From the NCBI RefSeq assembly GCF_000711975.1, contig NZ_JONT01000008.1, positions 1-64,000 of the forward strand: a stretch of 64,000 bases of DNA, given 5' to 3'. How positions within the stretch are numbered: position 1 is the stretch's first letter; every line of letters begins with the position of its first letter. Of this stretch, positions 25,675 through 33,778 are shown in pieces. The notes beneath the pieces are model-generated. The model saw only the letters and a list, made by a program, of their open reading frames with translations, had not been told where the DNA came from and searched no databases. A program made the position numbers and the translations under genes. This DNA is from Desulfofalx alkaliphila DSM 12257. GTDB taxonomy: Bacteria; Bacillota; Desulfotomaculia; Desulfotomaculales; Desulfohalotomaculaceae.

Positions 25675-26586
25675 ATGAAAGAACTTCTGGAAAAGATACT
25701 GGAAGAAAACCGCCACTGGACAAAAAAAGGAAAGGTGGCAACTTACATTCCTGCCTTGGCAAAGGCTGACCCCAAAATACTGGGCATAACCGTGATTGAC
25801 ATCGACGGCAAAGCAGTGACAGTGGGGGATTGTGACACTAAATTTACCTTACAGAGTATATCAAAACCGCTGGCACTAATGCTGGCCTTAATGGATAAGG
25901 GCACCGATGAAGTTTTTAGCAAGGTGGGCATGGAACCAACCGGTGACCCCTTTAATTCCATAATAAAATTAGAAACCCTTAGAACGGGTAAACCCTTAAA
26001 CCCCATGATCAATGCCGGAGCAATAGCAACCACCGCTTTAATAGAAGGGCAAAGCGGAGGTGAAAAAATAGAAAGACTGCTTGAATTTGTACGTCTCTTG
26101 GCGGGCAACAAGGACATCAGGGTAAATGAAGAGGTGTATCGTTCTGAGCAAGAGACAGGCGACCGCAACCGGGCCATGGCGTATTTTATGAAGGATTTGG
26201 GTGTGCTTGAAGCAGATGTGGACCAGATATTGGAAGTTTATTTTCGGCAATGTGCCATAGAAGTAACCTGCTCAGATATTGCACATATGGCGCGCTGCTT
26301 AGCAAATAAGGGCAATATTGCAGGCAAACAAATTATTCCCCATGAAATTGTGCGGCTCACCAATACCTTCATGGTCACCTGCGGCATGTATAATGCTTCA
26401 GGGGAATTTGCCATCAAGGTAGGCATCCCGGCAAAAAGCGGGGTCTCCGGGGGCATTATGGCCCTGGTACCCGGTAAAATGGGCATAGGTATCATAGGCC
26501 CTGCCTTAAATAAAATAGGCAACAGCATTGCCGGCGTTCATATGTTGGAGGATTTATCCCGGGCCCTGGACCTGAGTATTTTTTAA
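25675..26586 (+). CDS. glsA: Glutaminase
   Basis: The 303-residue product is the usual size for serine-type bacterial glutaminases, which hydrolyse glutamine to glutamate and ammonia. The SxxK catalytic pair is in LQSISKPLALMLAL (about residue 60). The family's NPMINAGAIATTAL, the YRSEQETGDRNRAMAYFM stretch, and SGVSGGIMALVPG are present. It lies between a hydrogenase-like gene and a TM1266-type gene, separated from the former by a terminator. Confidence 0.93.
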   Translation: MKELLEKILEENRHWTKKGKVATYIPALAKADPKILGITVIDIDGKAVTVGDCDTKFTLQSISKPLALMLALMDKGTDEVFSKVGMEPTGDPFNSIIKLETLRTGKPLNPMINAGAIATTALIEGQSGGEKIERLLEFVRLLAGNKDIRVNEEVYRSEQETGDRNRAMAYFMKDLGVLEADVDQILEVYFRQCAIEVTCSDIAHMARCLANKGNIAGKQIIPHEIVRLTNTFMVTCGMYNASGEFAIKVGIPAKSGVSGGIMALVPGKMGIGIIGPALNKIGNSIAGVHMLEDLSRALDLSIF

Positions 26587-26610
26587 TCTGAGGTGAATAA
26601 GGGGGTGCAT

Positions 26611-26661
26611 TTGGGAAGAGAATATAATGAGACAGCCGCTCTTTTAGGCATAGCCGGCTAA
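26611..26661 (+). CDS. Possible 16-codon peptide ORF
   Basis: A TTG (26611) five bases after GGGGGT opens a 16-codon frame ending TAA, 18 bases before the next gene. The peptide begins LGREYNETAALL. It resembles nothing I know. It could be a leader peptide or chance. Confidence 0.25.
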   Translation: MGREYNETAALLGIAG

Positions 26662-26679
26662 AGGAAAGGGGAATGGAAA

Positions 26680-26946
26680 ATGGATCGGGATATTACCATT
26701 ATTGGTTTAGTTGTGGATGAAAGGGCTTCCCACGCACCGGAGGTGCAAGATGTTTTAACCCGCTATGGGTCTAACATTTTGTCCCGCAGTGGCATACCTG
26801 CCCCCAGTAAGAATAGGGGAATCATTACACTGGTAATGGAGGCCGGTGAGCAAGAAAGACAGGAGATGGAACAGCACCTACAACAGATACATGGTGTTCA
26901 GGTAAAGACAATAAGTTTTGGTATTCCTGCCGATTCCTTTAACTGA
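26680..26946 (+). CDS. TM1266-family putative regulator of iron-only hydrogenase system
   Basis: This 88-residue protein has an ACT/NikR-C-like ferredoxin fold. The pattern IIGLVVDERASHAPEVQDVLTRYG and SRSGIPAPSKNRGIITLVMEA matches the TM1266 family. These genes often sit with hydEFG, the [FeFe]-hydrogenase maturation genes, but no hyd maturation gene is in this window. The name is from genomic context in other species; the mechanism is not known. ATG after AAAGGGGA. Confidence 0.85.
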   Translation: MDRDITIIGLVVDERASHAPEVQDVLTRYGSNILSRSGIPAPSKNRGIITLVMEAGEQERQEMEQHLQQIHGVQVKTISFGIPADSFN

Positions 26947-26957
26947 CGGATTTGAAA

Positions 26958-27953
26958 TTATAAGAGCATAATTACCCGGCAAATTACTGCACCCAGTATT
27001 ATACTTACCGGCAAAGTAATAACCCAGGCAGATATGATGGCAGAAACCGTCTGCCAGTTAATATTTGTTAATCCCTTGCTCAGACCGACACCGATTATTG
27101 AAGAGGAAATGACATGGGTGGTGCTTAGCGGTAGGTGCAGTATTGTTGCGCCAATGATAATTCCCGCCGAGCTTAGGTCTGCAGAGAAGCCGCCGGATGG
27201 ATATAAGGGTGTGATACCTCTACTTACCGTTTGAATAATGCGCCATCCCCCCACCGCTGTACCTGCCGCCATTGCTATGGCCGCTGACAACTTAACCCAC
27301 AGGGGAATGCAAAAATCTTGCTGCAGGCCGCCGGCTACCAAGGCAAAGGTAATGACGCCCATTGTCTTTTGCGCATCATTTGTGCCGTGGCTGAAGGCTT
27401 GAAAAGAAGCGGTGACAACCTGCATTTTTTTAAAGTAGAATTCAGTTTTGGCCGAACTTAGAAATGAAAGCAGCAAGCGGATTGCTGACATCATTAAAAA
27501 ACCGAGGGCCACTGCCAATAGCGGCGAAATAATTAAAACCTTTATTATTATTAACAAACCTAACAGGTTGACCGCATCCCAACCCGCTGCGCCGGCAAGG
27601 GCACCGGCCAAAGAACCTATTAAAGCATGGGAGGAACTGCTGGGCAGTCCCAAGTACCAGGTAAGTAAATTCCAGCCAATGGCTGACAGGACCGCGGCCA
27701 ATACCACATACAGCCCATTGTTAAGATGTGTAGGATTTGCAATGCCTTCCCCTATGGTGTGGGCTACACCGGTAAAGGCCAGTGCCCCCAATAGGTTGAG
27801 AAATGAAGCCAGAATTATTGCCGTCCGGGGAGATAATGCCCCGGTGGCTATTGAGGTTGCAACGGCATTGGCGGTATCGTGAAATCCATTAATAAAATCA
27901 AATATTAGGGCCAGAAAAACCACAAGCAAAATAAGAAAAATACCCTCTGTCAT
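26958..27953 (-). CDS. pit: Inorganic phosphate transporter, PiT family
   Basis: This 331-residue membrane protein has about ten hydrophobic segments. Both PiT signature repeats are visible: FDFINGFHDTANAVATSIATGAL near the N-terminus, and FQAFSHGTNDAQKTMGVI in the middle. It imports phosphate with H+ or Na+. No PhoU-like gene is adjacent. AGGAGG precedes ATG. Confidence 0.93.
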   Translation of the reverse strand: MTEGIFLILLVVFLALIFDFINGFHDTANAVATSIATGALSPRTAIILASFLNLLGALAFTGVAHTIGEGIANPTHLNNGLYVVLAAVLSAIGWNLLTWYLGLPSSSSHALIGSLAGALAGAAGWDAVNLLGLLIIIKVLIISPLLAVALGFLMMSAIRLLLSFLSSAKTEFYFKKMQVVTASFQAFSHGTNDAQKTMGVITFALVAGGLQQDFCIPLWVKLSAAIAMAAGTAVGGWRIIQTVSRGITPLYPSGGFSADLSSAGIIIGATILHLPLSTTHVISSSIIGVGLSKGLTNINWQTVSAIISAWVITLPVSIILGAVICRVIMLL

Positions 27954-28019
27954 AAGTCCTCCTACCTTGGTTAACCTTTAGAAAAACTTATGTAAGAAGG
28001 TAATAAATAAACACCGACT

Positions 28020-28523
28020 TTAGTTAATTATTTCATTTTCCAGTTTACTGCTTGATTGTTTAACGTAATTTACAAAACTGTCCCCGTGAAAAGTTTTATT
28101 GAGGTTGTATAGCAAGTTAATATGCTGTTCAATATTATTACCTTTATCTTCCTTTAGAAATTTAAAAAACCTAAAGGTAGAAACATGCTGAATTGAAGAG
28201 TGGAGAATTTTTTCTCCTTTCTCTGTTATAAAGACGCGCTTAGTGCGAGCATCGTTGGTATCAACTTCTTTACGCACTAAACCTGCCTTTTCCATTCGCT
28301 CCACCAAGTCCATTACCGTTGAAAGGTGCCATATGCCATAATCACTTATTTGTGAAAGGGTGGCACCGTTTTCAAAATGAAGTATCCAGAGCAAATGATG
28401 TTGTGAAACAGTTAAACCGGTTTTTGTGGCTGAGTTCCGCCAATCTTCATCCACTGCCTTATAAAGACCTCGGATTAGGTTAAGCAGTGTATGCATAGTA
28501 ACCAGATCTTTAGCATCTTGCAA
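28020..28523 (-). CDS. MarR-family regulator (Hpr/ScoC-like)
   Basis: The product has 167 residues. The winged helix (about residues 35-105) reads HHLLWILHFENGATLSQISDYGIWHLSTVMDLVERMEKAGLV, then the beta-hairpin DARTKRVFITEKG. The YGIWHLSTVMDLVERME recognition region resembles the Bacillus Hpr/ScoC transition-state repressor. TTG start at 28523 with AAGGATGTGG. A dyad lies about 55 bases upstream. Confidence 0.85.
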   Translation of the reverse strand: MQDAKDLVTMHTLLNLIRGLYKAVDEDWRNSATKTGLTVSQHHLLWILHFENGATLSQISDYGIWHLSTVMDLVERMEKAGLVRKEVDTNDARTKRVFITEKGEKILHSSIQHVSTFRFFKFLKEDKGNNIEQHINLLYNLNKTFHGDSFVNYVKQSSSKLENEIIN

Positions 28524-28576
28524 AACACCACATCCTTTTTGTTAAGTAATTATACATAATAATCCAAAGTCCTTTT

Positions 28577-28598
28577 TTTGTAGATTAAATACTACAAA
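28577..28598. promoter_or_regulatory. Dyad, possible MarR operator
   Basis: TTTGTAG and CTACAAA, perfect 7-base arms 8 bases apart, about 55 bases upstream of the MarR-type gene. Spacing and symmetry fit autoregulation. Confidence 0.4.
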
Positions 28599-28614
28599 TT
28601 TATGGTATGAATGT

Positions 28615-28645
28615 TAAAATAAAAAAGAGCCCTGTGGCTCTTTAA
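28615..28645 (-). terminator. Terminator of small minus-strand gene
   Basis: On the minus strand AAAGAGCC-ACAG-GGCTCTTT followed by TTTATTTT. Confidence 0.8.
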
Positions 28646-28650
28646 TGAAA

Positions 28651-28890
28651 CTAATGAACTTTTCTCCTGGCGTTAATGTAAAGACTCTTACCGTCATCAC
28701 TGCCCTTGGTTTGATAATCAAAACCGTTTTCCCTGAGTAAACTTATAATTGTGTCTGTTTGACTTGCCTCCGATGACTTAAGGGTGATGTTAATTTCACC
28801 GCCCGGCCCCAGATCATTAATTGCTTGCTGTAATTGATTATTGACATCCCAGTCTGTGTCGGGATGCAAATTTAAGGATATCTTTTCCAT
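28651..28890 (-). CDS. Hypothetical small protein
   Basis: I do not recognise this 79-residue protein. It seems to have an alternating beta-alpha-beta pattern (EKISLNLHPDTDWDVNNQLQQAI, then EINITLKS, then TIISLLRENGFDY), like small TusA- or ACT-like folds, but lacks a diagnostic cysteine. Strong AGGAGG before ATG and its own terminator support expression. It lies downstream of the YigZ-type gene. Confidence 0.65.
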   Translation of the reverse strand: MEKISLNLHPDTDWDVNNQLQQAINDLGPGGEINITLKSSEASQTDTIISLLRENGFDYQTKGSDDGKSLYINARRKVH

Positions 28891-28932
28891 CTTGTAGCCT
28901 CCTGTTCGGCAGTATTTTAACCGGCCGGCCCT

Positions 28933-29547
28933 TTAGATATAAGTTTCTTTGCCCTTTTCTATGGTTACCTGAGCTGCGGTGGCATCAATTAATTCCCTGG
29001 TGATGGATTGAGCGACCTTTGACAGGAAGTAGGCAGATATTTTTACATGCTGCTCATATGCTATTTCGACATGCCGGCCCTGGTTTTGTTCAATGATTTT
29101 CTTTACAAGTCCAAATAAATTATAATCTACGGTTATATGTAGTTGTTGATGTAATGTTTTTACTGCTATTCCCGCTTCTTCAATACCCAGGACGGCCGCC
29201 TCGGTATAAGCCCGCACCAATCCACCGGCACCAAGCATTATGCCTCCAAAATAACGGGTTACCACCACTGCGGTTTTCACCAAGCCCTTATTGTTGATAA
29301 CCTCCAATACCGGTCTGCCTGCGGTGCCGCTGGGTTCACCGTCGTCACTGTAACGTTGTATTTGCTCATTAATAACATAGGCAAATACATTATGGGTAGC
29401 TTGTTTGTGCTCCTCTTTTATCTGTTGTATAAAATTTGCAGCCTCTTCTTCATTATTTACCGGGGATACGGAAGCTATAAACCGTGATTTTTTAATTACT
29501 ATTTCCGAACGATTAGGTTTACATAACATAACATATTGCTTATCCAT
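28933..29547 (-). CDS. YigZ / IMPACT family protein
   Basis: The product has 204 residues. The family core ATHNVFAYVI...YSDDGEPSGTAGRPVLE...VVVTRYFGGIMLGAGGLVRAYTEA is complete, followed by a C-terminal DUF1949-type ferredoxin fold. In eukaryotes IMPACT modulates Gcn2; the bacterial role is not settled. The ATG at 29547 is chosen over a GTG nine bases upstream that overlaps the GAGGTGG ribosome site. Confidence 0.9.
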   Translation of the reverse strand: MDKQYVMLCKPNRSEIVIKKSRFIASVSPVNNEEEAANFIQQIKEEHKQATHNVFAYVINEQIQRYSDDGEPSGTAGRPVLEVINNKGLVKTAVVVTRYFGGIMLGAGGLVRAYTEAAVLGIEEAGIAVKTLHQQLHITVDYNLFGLVKKIIEQNQGRHVEIAYEQHVKISAYFLSKVAQSITRELIDATAAQVTIEKGKETYI

Positions 29548-29657
29548 TAAATCCACCTCAAACTACATATTAAATTAAGTTAATACATTAAGCAAGGGAT
29601 GGCAACTAGGAATCAATGCTCCTGATGTAGAAATAATGCTTAAAGGGAGGGAAACTC

Positions 29658-30890
29658 TTGCAAGATTTACGAATAAATTTTTTAAAATTACTGTCCGCCC
29701 TATCCCATGCCTTAGATTACAATGGCAAGGGATTGATGCACCATCACACTAGGGTAGCGCTGATAGCCCAGCAAATTGCCCAAGAACTTGAAGTGGAAGA
29801 AAACCATATAAATAACCTGGTCTATGCAGCTATGCTACATGATGCCGGAGCTAAAACTTTTCGGGAAAAGGCAGAGTTAGTAATTTTTGAAGTGAGGGAA
29901 ACCTCTGATCACTGCGTTAATGGTCATCGCTTGATGAAATTGTCGCCATTGTTAAATCCATTGGCAGAAATTTTGTTGTGCCATCATGATAGGTGGGATG
30001 GAGGCAACAGCAGCGGTTTATCCGGAGACGGTATTCCACTGGCCGGCAGAATCATTCACCTGGCTGACAGGGTAGATGTGCTTATTGGCGAGAATGAACA
30101 TATCCTCAACCAGCGGTATGAAATAAGCAAGAGAATCGATTATTATTCCGGGTCATTATTTGACCCTAGAATTGTAAAGGTCTTTAAGAAAATTGCCCAA
30201 AAAGAAAGTTTTTGGTTAGAGCTTACTTCTGTTAACCCAGAGCAATTATTGACGGCTAGAATTAAAAACTCGGAAAAGGTTGTTAACCTTACAGACTTAT
30301 TGGGTATAGGGGAGGTCTTTGCACGCATTATTGACAATAAAAGCCCTTTTACCCACCTGCATTCCCGCTTGGTCTCTAAGGTGGCAGCCGGCATGGCCAT
30401 GCTGGCCGGATACTCGGAAAACCAGGCTAAAGCTTTGCAGTTGGCAGGTTTACTTCACGATTTAGGTAAGCTGGCGGTTCCGGAATCAATAATAGAAAAG
30501 CCCGGTCCTTTATCCAATGAGGAATACAATATAATCAAGTGTCATACCTACTACACCTATAATATTTTAAATATGGTGGATGGTTTTGAGGAAATAAGTC
30601 AGTGGGCGGCCTATCATCATGAGTGTTTAAACGGTAACGGCTATCCGTTTAAAATCGATGCAAGTGGCCTATCTGCAGAGGCAAGACTTATGGCAGTCAG
30701 TGATATATTTACTGCCTTGGTAGAAGACAGGCCTTACCGCCCAGGGTTACCCAGGGATAAGGTGACAGAAATATTACTGGAAAAGGCAAGGCGCCAAGAT
30801 ATAGATATTGATTGGGTAGAATTGTTATTGGATAACTATGGTTTCTTTCTTAAACAAAAAGAAGCGATTAACCATGGGGCTGTTCAATAG
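29658..30890 (+). CDS. Tandem HD-domain protein, second domain HD-GYP-like
   Basis: The product has 410 residues. HD domain 1 (residues ~25-150) has HHHTRVALIA, MLHDAGAK and HHDRWDGG. Domain 2 (~235-390) has GLLHDLGKLAVPE, CHTYYTYNIL and HHECLNGNGYP, close to the HHExxDGxGYP of HD-GYP cyclic-di-GMP phosphodiesterases. Domain 1 lacks GYP and seems more degenerate. There is no receiver or membrane segment, so regulation may occur through protein contacts. TTG start at 29658 after GGGAGGG. Confidence 0.8.
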   Translation: MQDLRINFLKLLSALSHALDYNGKGLMHHHTRVALIAQQIAQELEVEENHINNLVYAAMLHDAGAKTFREKAELVIFEVRETSDHCVNGHRLMKLSPLLNPLAEILLCHHDRWDGGNSSGLSGDGIPLAGRIIHLADRVDVLIGENEHILNQRYEISKRIDYYSGSLFDPRIVKVFKKIAQKESFWLELTSVNPEQLLTARIKNSEKVVNLTDLLGIGEVFARIIDNKSPFTHLHSRLVSKVAAGMAMLAGYSENQAKALQLAGLLHDLGKLAVPESIIEKPGPLSNEEYNIIKCHTYYTYNILNMVDGFEEISQWAAYHHECLNGNGYPFKIDASGLSAEARLMAVSDIFTALVEDRPYRPGLPRDKVTEILLEKARRQDIDIDWVELLLDNYGFFLKQKEAINHGAVQ

Positions 30891-30985
30891 CTGCTGCCTT
30901 GTTGACAAAGACTGATTATATTGTGTTTTCCGGCTTATTTATGCTTTAATAGAGCCAGGGGTATAATGTAGAAGGAGGGTTAACA

Positions 30986-31861
30986 ATGAATGATTACTTA
31001 GTTCGAGCAGTGGCTGAAGATGGGCAATTTAAGGTGCAGTGCTGTGTTACAACAAATTTAGTGGAAGAGGCACGCAAAAGGCACAATATGTGGCCGATAC
31101 CCACCGCTGCACTGGGCAGAACAATGACAGCTGCCCTACTGCTGGGGGCTAATATGAAAGGCGAGGATATTATTACCATTAGGGTGCTGGGAGACGGCCC
31201 CCTGGGGGCAGTGGTGGTCACCGCAGACGCCCACGGCAATGTACGGGGATATGTTCAGAACCCTCAAGTTCACTTGCCAACGGTAAGGCTGGGCAAACTG
31301 GCGGTGGGGCCGGCGGTGGGTAAAGGCTCATTGCATATTACCAGAGACCTAGGTTTAAAGGAGCCCTTTACTGGCACTGTGGAATTAATATCGGGGGAGA
31401 TAGGCGAAGATTTGGCCCATTACTTAACATATTCTGAGCAAACTCCATCTGCGGTGGCCCTTGGTGTGTTAGTGGACACAGATAACAGCGTCCGGGCGGC
31501 GGGCGGAATAATTGTGCAATTATTTCCCGGGGCTGATGAAGAGGTGCTTAGCACATTGGAACGAAACCTTTCCACTCTTCCGCCGGTAAGCAGTCTGGTG
31601 GATCGGGGGGCCAAGCCTGAAACAATAATACATATGCTTTGCAAGGGCTTACCTATTAAGATACTGGATAAAAACGAGGTACAGTTTTCCTGCCCCTGCA
31701 ATCGGGAACGTTTAGAATCGCTTTTGGTTAGTTTAGGCCCGGAAGAGATTTCTCAAATGATTAAAGAGCAAAAGGGTGCTGAAGTGCAATGTCACTTTTG
31801 CGCAGAAAAATATAAATTTAACGCAGATGATTTAAAAAGATTATTGGCAGAGGTAAAATAA
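30986..31861 (+). CDS. hslO: Redox-regulated chaperone Hsp33
   Basis: The 291-residue product is the normal Hsp33 length. The N-terminal domain has the GRTMTAALLLGANMKGED and GPLGAVVVTAD patterns. The C-terminal zinc switch is CPCNRERL and QCHFC, a CxC plus CxxC that bind zinc when reduced and form disulfides under oxidative heat stress to activate holdase function. AGAAGGAGG precedes ATG. Confidence 0.95.
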   Translation: MNDYLVRAVAEDGQFKVQCCVTTNLVEEARKRHNMWPIPTAALGRTMTAALLLGANMKGEDIITIRVLGDGPLGAVVVTADAHGNVRGYVQNPQVHLPTVRLGKLAVGPAVGKGSLHITRDLGLKEPFTGTVELISGEIGEDLAHYLTYSEQTPSAVALGVLVDTDNSVRAAGGIIVQLFPGADEEVLSTLERNLSTLPPVSSLVDRGAKPETIIHMLCKGLPIKILDKNEVQFSCPCNRERLESLLVSLGPEEISQMIKEQKGAEVQCHFCAEKYKFNADDLKRLLAEVK

Positions 31862-31885
31862 TTGTTGAATACCCTGCGATCTATA

Positions 31886-31914
31886 TTGACTTTTGCATTT
31901 GAATAATGTATATT
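31886..31914 (+). promoter_or_regulatory. Promoter of the tRNA pair
   Basis: TTGACT, 17-base spacer, TATATT; ends 29 bases before tRNA-Asp. Confidence 0.8.
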
Positions 31915-31943
31915 TATATATGTCGCTGATGAAAGCACTAGAA

Positions 31944-32019
31944 GGAGCTGTGGTGTAGTGGTTAACATGCCGGCCTGTCAAGCCGGAGATCGCGGGTTCA
32001 AGTCCCGTCAGCTCCGCCA
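31944..32019 (+). tRNA. tRNA-Asp (GUC)
   Basis: Cloverleaf of 76 bases: acceptor GGAGCTG/CAGCTCC, D arm, anticodon stem CCGGC-CTGTCAA-GCCGG with GTC anticodon, T loop GTTCAAGTC, and encoded CCA. Confidence 0.97.
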
Positions 32020-32022
32020 TTT

Positions 32023-32097
32023 GCGGAAGTAGCTCAGTGGTAGAGCATCGCCTTGCCAAGGCGAGGGCCGCGGGTTCGAATCCCGTCTTCCGCTCCA
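32023..32097 (+). tRNA. tRNA-Gly (GCC)
   Basis: Cloverleaf of 75 bases: acceptor GCGGAAG/CTTCCGC, anticodon loop CTTGCCAAG with GCC anticodon, T loop GGTTCGAATC, discriminator T and encoded CCA. Three bases after tRNA-Asp, same transcript. Confidence 0.97.
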
Positions 32098-32098
32098 G

Positions 32099-32129
32099 TA
32101 AAGACCAGGTTATAGCCTGGTCTTTTTTT
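32099..32129 (+). terminator. Terminator of the tRNA pair
   Basis: AAAGACCAGG / CCTGGTCTTT around TTATAG, then a T run. Confidence 0.9.
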
Positions 32130-32193
32130 GTACCGTTAACCGGCTATGCCAGTTAAATAACCCTGGGATTATGTAAGGTAGTGATAAAAACCA

Positions 32194-33081
32194 ATGGAAG
32201 TAAAATATATTATTACCGGGCGCGAGGCCGGGCGTACCGTGGAAAACTTTTTGTATAAAGATATGGGTTTTTCCCGCACCATGATTCGCAAGCTCAAAAG
32301 GACCGCCGGCGTTCGGGTAAACGGTAAACCTGTCTTTTTTAGTGACCGTTTAAAGGCAGGAGATATTTTGTATGTGCCCTTAGACCTTGATGATGACTGT
32401 GAGGCCGGTTTTGAGCCGCAGGATATCCATATAGATATTATCCATGAAGATCCGCATATATTGGTTGTTAACAAACCGGCAAATATGCTGGTACACCCGG
32501 TGGCCCATGAGCAGCATAACACCTTGGCTAACGCAGTTTTATTCCACTATTCTAAGCAAAATTTAAAGGTGGCCTTTCGACCGGTGTCCCGCTTAGACCG
32601 GGACACATCGGGATTGTTGGTGGTGGCAAAAAATGCCCATGTGGGCTACCAACTGGCTAAGCAGCTGAAAACCGGTGAATTTAAACGATACTACCTGGGG
32701 GTAGTGCATGGTTTGGTGCAGCAGCCACAGGCTGTGATAGCCCTTCCCATAGGGAGATGCAAAGATGGCAGGGTAAGGCATGAAATCAATTTTAAAGGGC
32801 GTCATTCCATTACCCATTACTGGGTGGTGAACCATCTAGGCAGTAATACGGTGGTGAAATTAAGACTGGAGACGGGCCGTACCCACCAGATTAGGGTGCA
32901 TATGGGAGCCATTGGCTATCCCTTGGTGGGGGACACCCTTTACGGTGGGTCTTGCTGCGGTATTAACAGACAGGCACTACACTGCCAGCGGCTAATTTTT
33001 AAGCACCCTATTACAGGGGAGCTATTAACCCTTGATGCCCCTTTACCAAAGGATATGCAGAAGCTAATTAATGATATTTAG
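32194..33081 (+). CDS. RluA-family 23S rRNA/tRNA pseudouridine synthase
   Basis: The product has 295 residues. An N-terminal S4-like RNA-binding part (about residues 15-75) precedes the RluA catalytic domain with the catalytic-aspartate motif SRLDRDTSGLLVVAK (about residues 131-145). KPANMLVHP, LETGRTHQIRVH and ALHCQRLIFKHP are the usual motifs. Closest by layout to RluD, but target position cannot be told from sequence. No clear Shine-Dalgarno is seen. Confidence 0.9.
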   Translation: MEVKYIITGREAGRTVENFLYKDMGFSRTMIRKLKRTAGVRVNGKPVFFSDRLKAGDILYVPLDLDDDCEAGFEPQDIHIDIIHEDPHILVVNKPANMLVHPVAHEQHNTLANAVLFHYSKQNLKVAFRPVSRLDRDTSGLLVVAKNAHVGYQLAKQLKTGEFKRYYLGVVHGLVQQPQAVIALPIGRCKDGRVRHEINFKGRHSITHYWVVNHLGSNTVVKLRLETGRTHQIRVHMGAIGYPLVGDTLYGGSCCGINRQALHCQRLIFKHPITGELLTLDAPLPKDMQKLINDI

Positions 33082-33100
33082 TTTATGGTATAATACCCTT

Positions 33101-33655
33101 ATGGCTAAAAATATTATAGATTATAAAGAACTCTATAAAATTACCCGGGAAGTAACACCTTTGCAAGAAGACTGTGGATTGTTATGTGGTGGTATTTGCT
33201 GCCGGCCGGATAAGGATAACACCATTGGCATGTACCTTTTTCCGGGCGAAGAAGTAATGTTTACCGGAGATGAGGATTGGTTGGTATGGGAACATTTTCA
33301 TCCGGAGGAGGATGATTTTCCGCCCTCTTGGAGTTACCCGGTTTACTTTATTAAATGTACCAGAAGCTGCCCCCGGGAAAAGAGACCGCTGAGCTGTCGG
33401 TTTTTTCCCCTGGCTCCTCATCTGTTAAGCGATAACACCCTATTGCTAATACATGAGACGGTGCAGCTGCCCTACCGCTGCCCCTTGATCACCAAAAGAA
33501 TACCCCTAAGGGAAGATTTTATACAGGTGGTGGCTTATTGCTGGCAGCAGTTGTTAAAAGATGGGCGCATAAGGGATTTAGTAAAAATGGACTCACAGGA
33601 TAGGGAAAAATACGGGCAAAAACCCTATATATTATGGTGGGAAAATAAGGCGTAA
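33101..33655 (+). CDS. YkgJ-like cysteine-rich protein
   Basis: The product has about 184 residues. The cysteine pattern CGLLCGGICC, then CTRSCPREKRPLSCRFFPL resembles the YkgJ family of zinc- or iron-chelating proteins, which have C..CC, then C..Y..RP..CR.FP. ATG 33101 is assumed; it lacks a good ribosome site, and an in-frame ATG at 33071 overlaps the previous gene by four codons, so coupled translation is possible. Confidence 0.7.
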   Translation: MAKNIIDYKELYKITREVTPLQEDCGLLCGGICCRPDKDNTIGMYLFPGEEVMFTGDEDWLVWEHFHPEEDDFPPSWSYPVYFIKCTRSCPREKRPLSCRFFPLAPHLLSDNTLLLIHETVQLPYRCPLITKRIPLREDFIQVVAYCWQQLLKDGRIRDLVKMDSQDREKYGQKPYILWWENKA

Positions 33656-33670
33656 TGCCTTATTTTTTTT
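33643..33670 (+). terminator. Terminator overlapping the stop codon
   Basis: AAATAAGGC-GTAAT-GCCTTATTT continuing into a T run; the TAA stop lies in the loop. Confidence 0.85.
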
Positions 33671-33778
33671 GTCATCATACCATAAGGAAAAGGCCCGGAA
33701 TTAGAAATATTATGTAAGTAGTGACAATTATTGGTTATTTCACATAGTATATCAAAAACCATGAAGGAGGTTCAGTTA

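Noticed and set aside
31841-32059. Minus-strand ORF of 72 codons across the tRNA pair
   Set aside because: It is antisense to tRNA-Asp and tRNA-Gly; such tRNA-antisense frames are well-known false genes.
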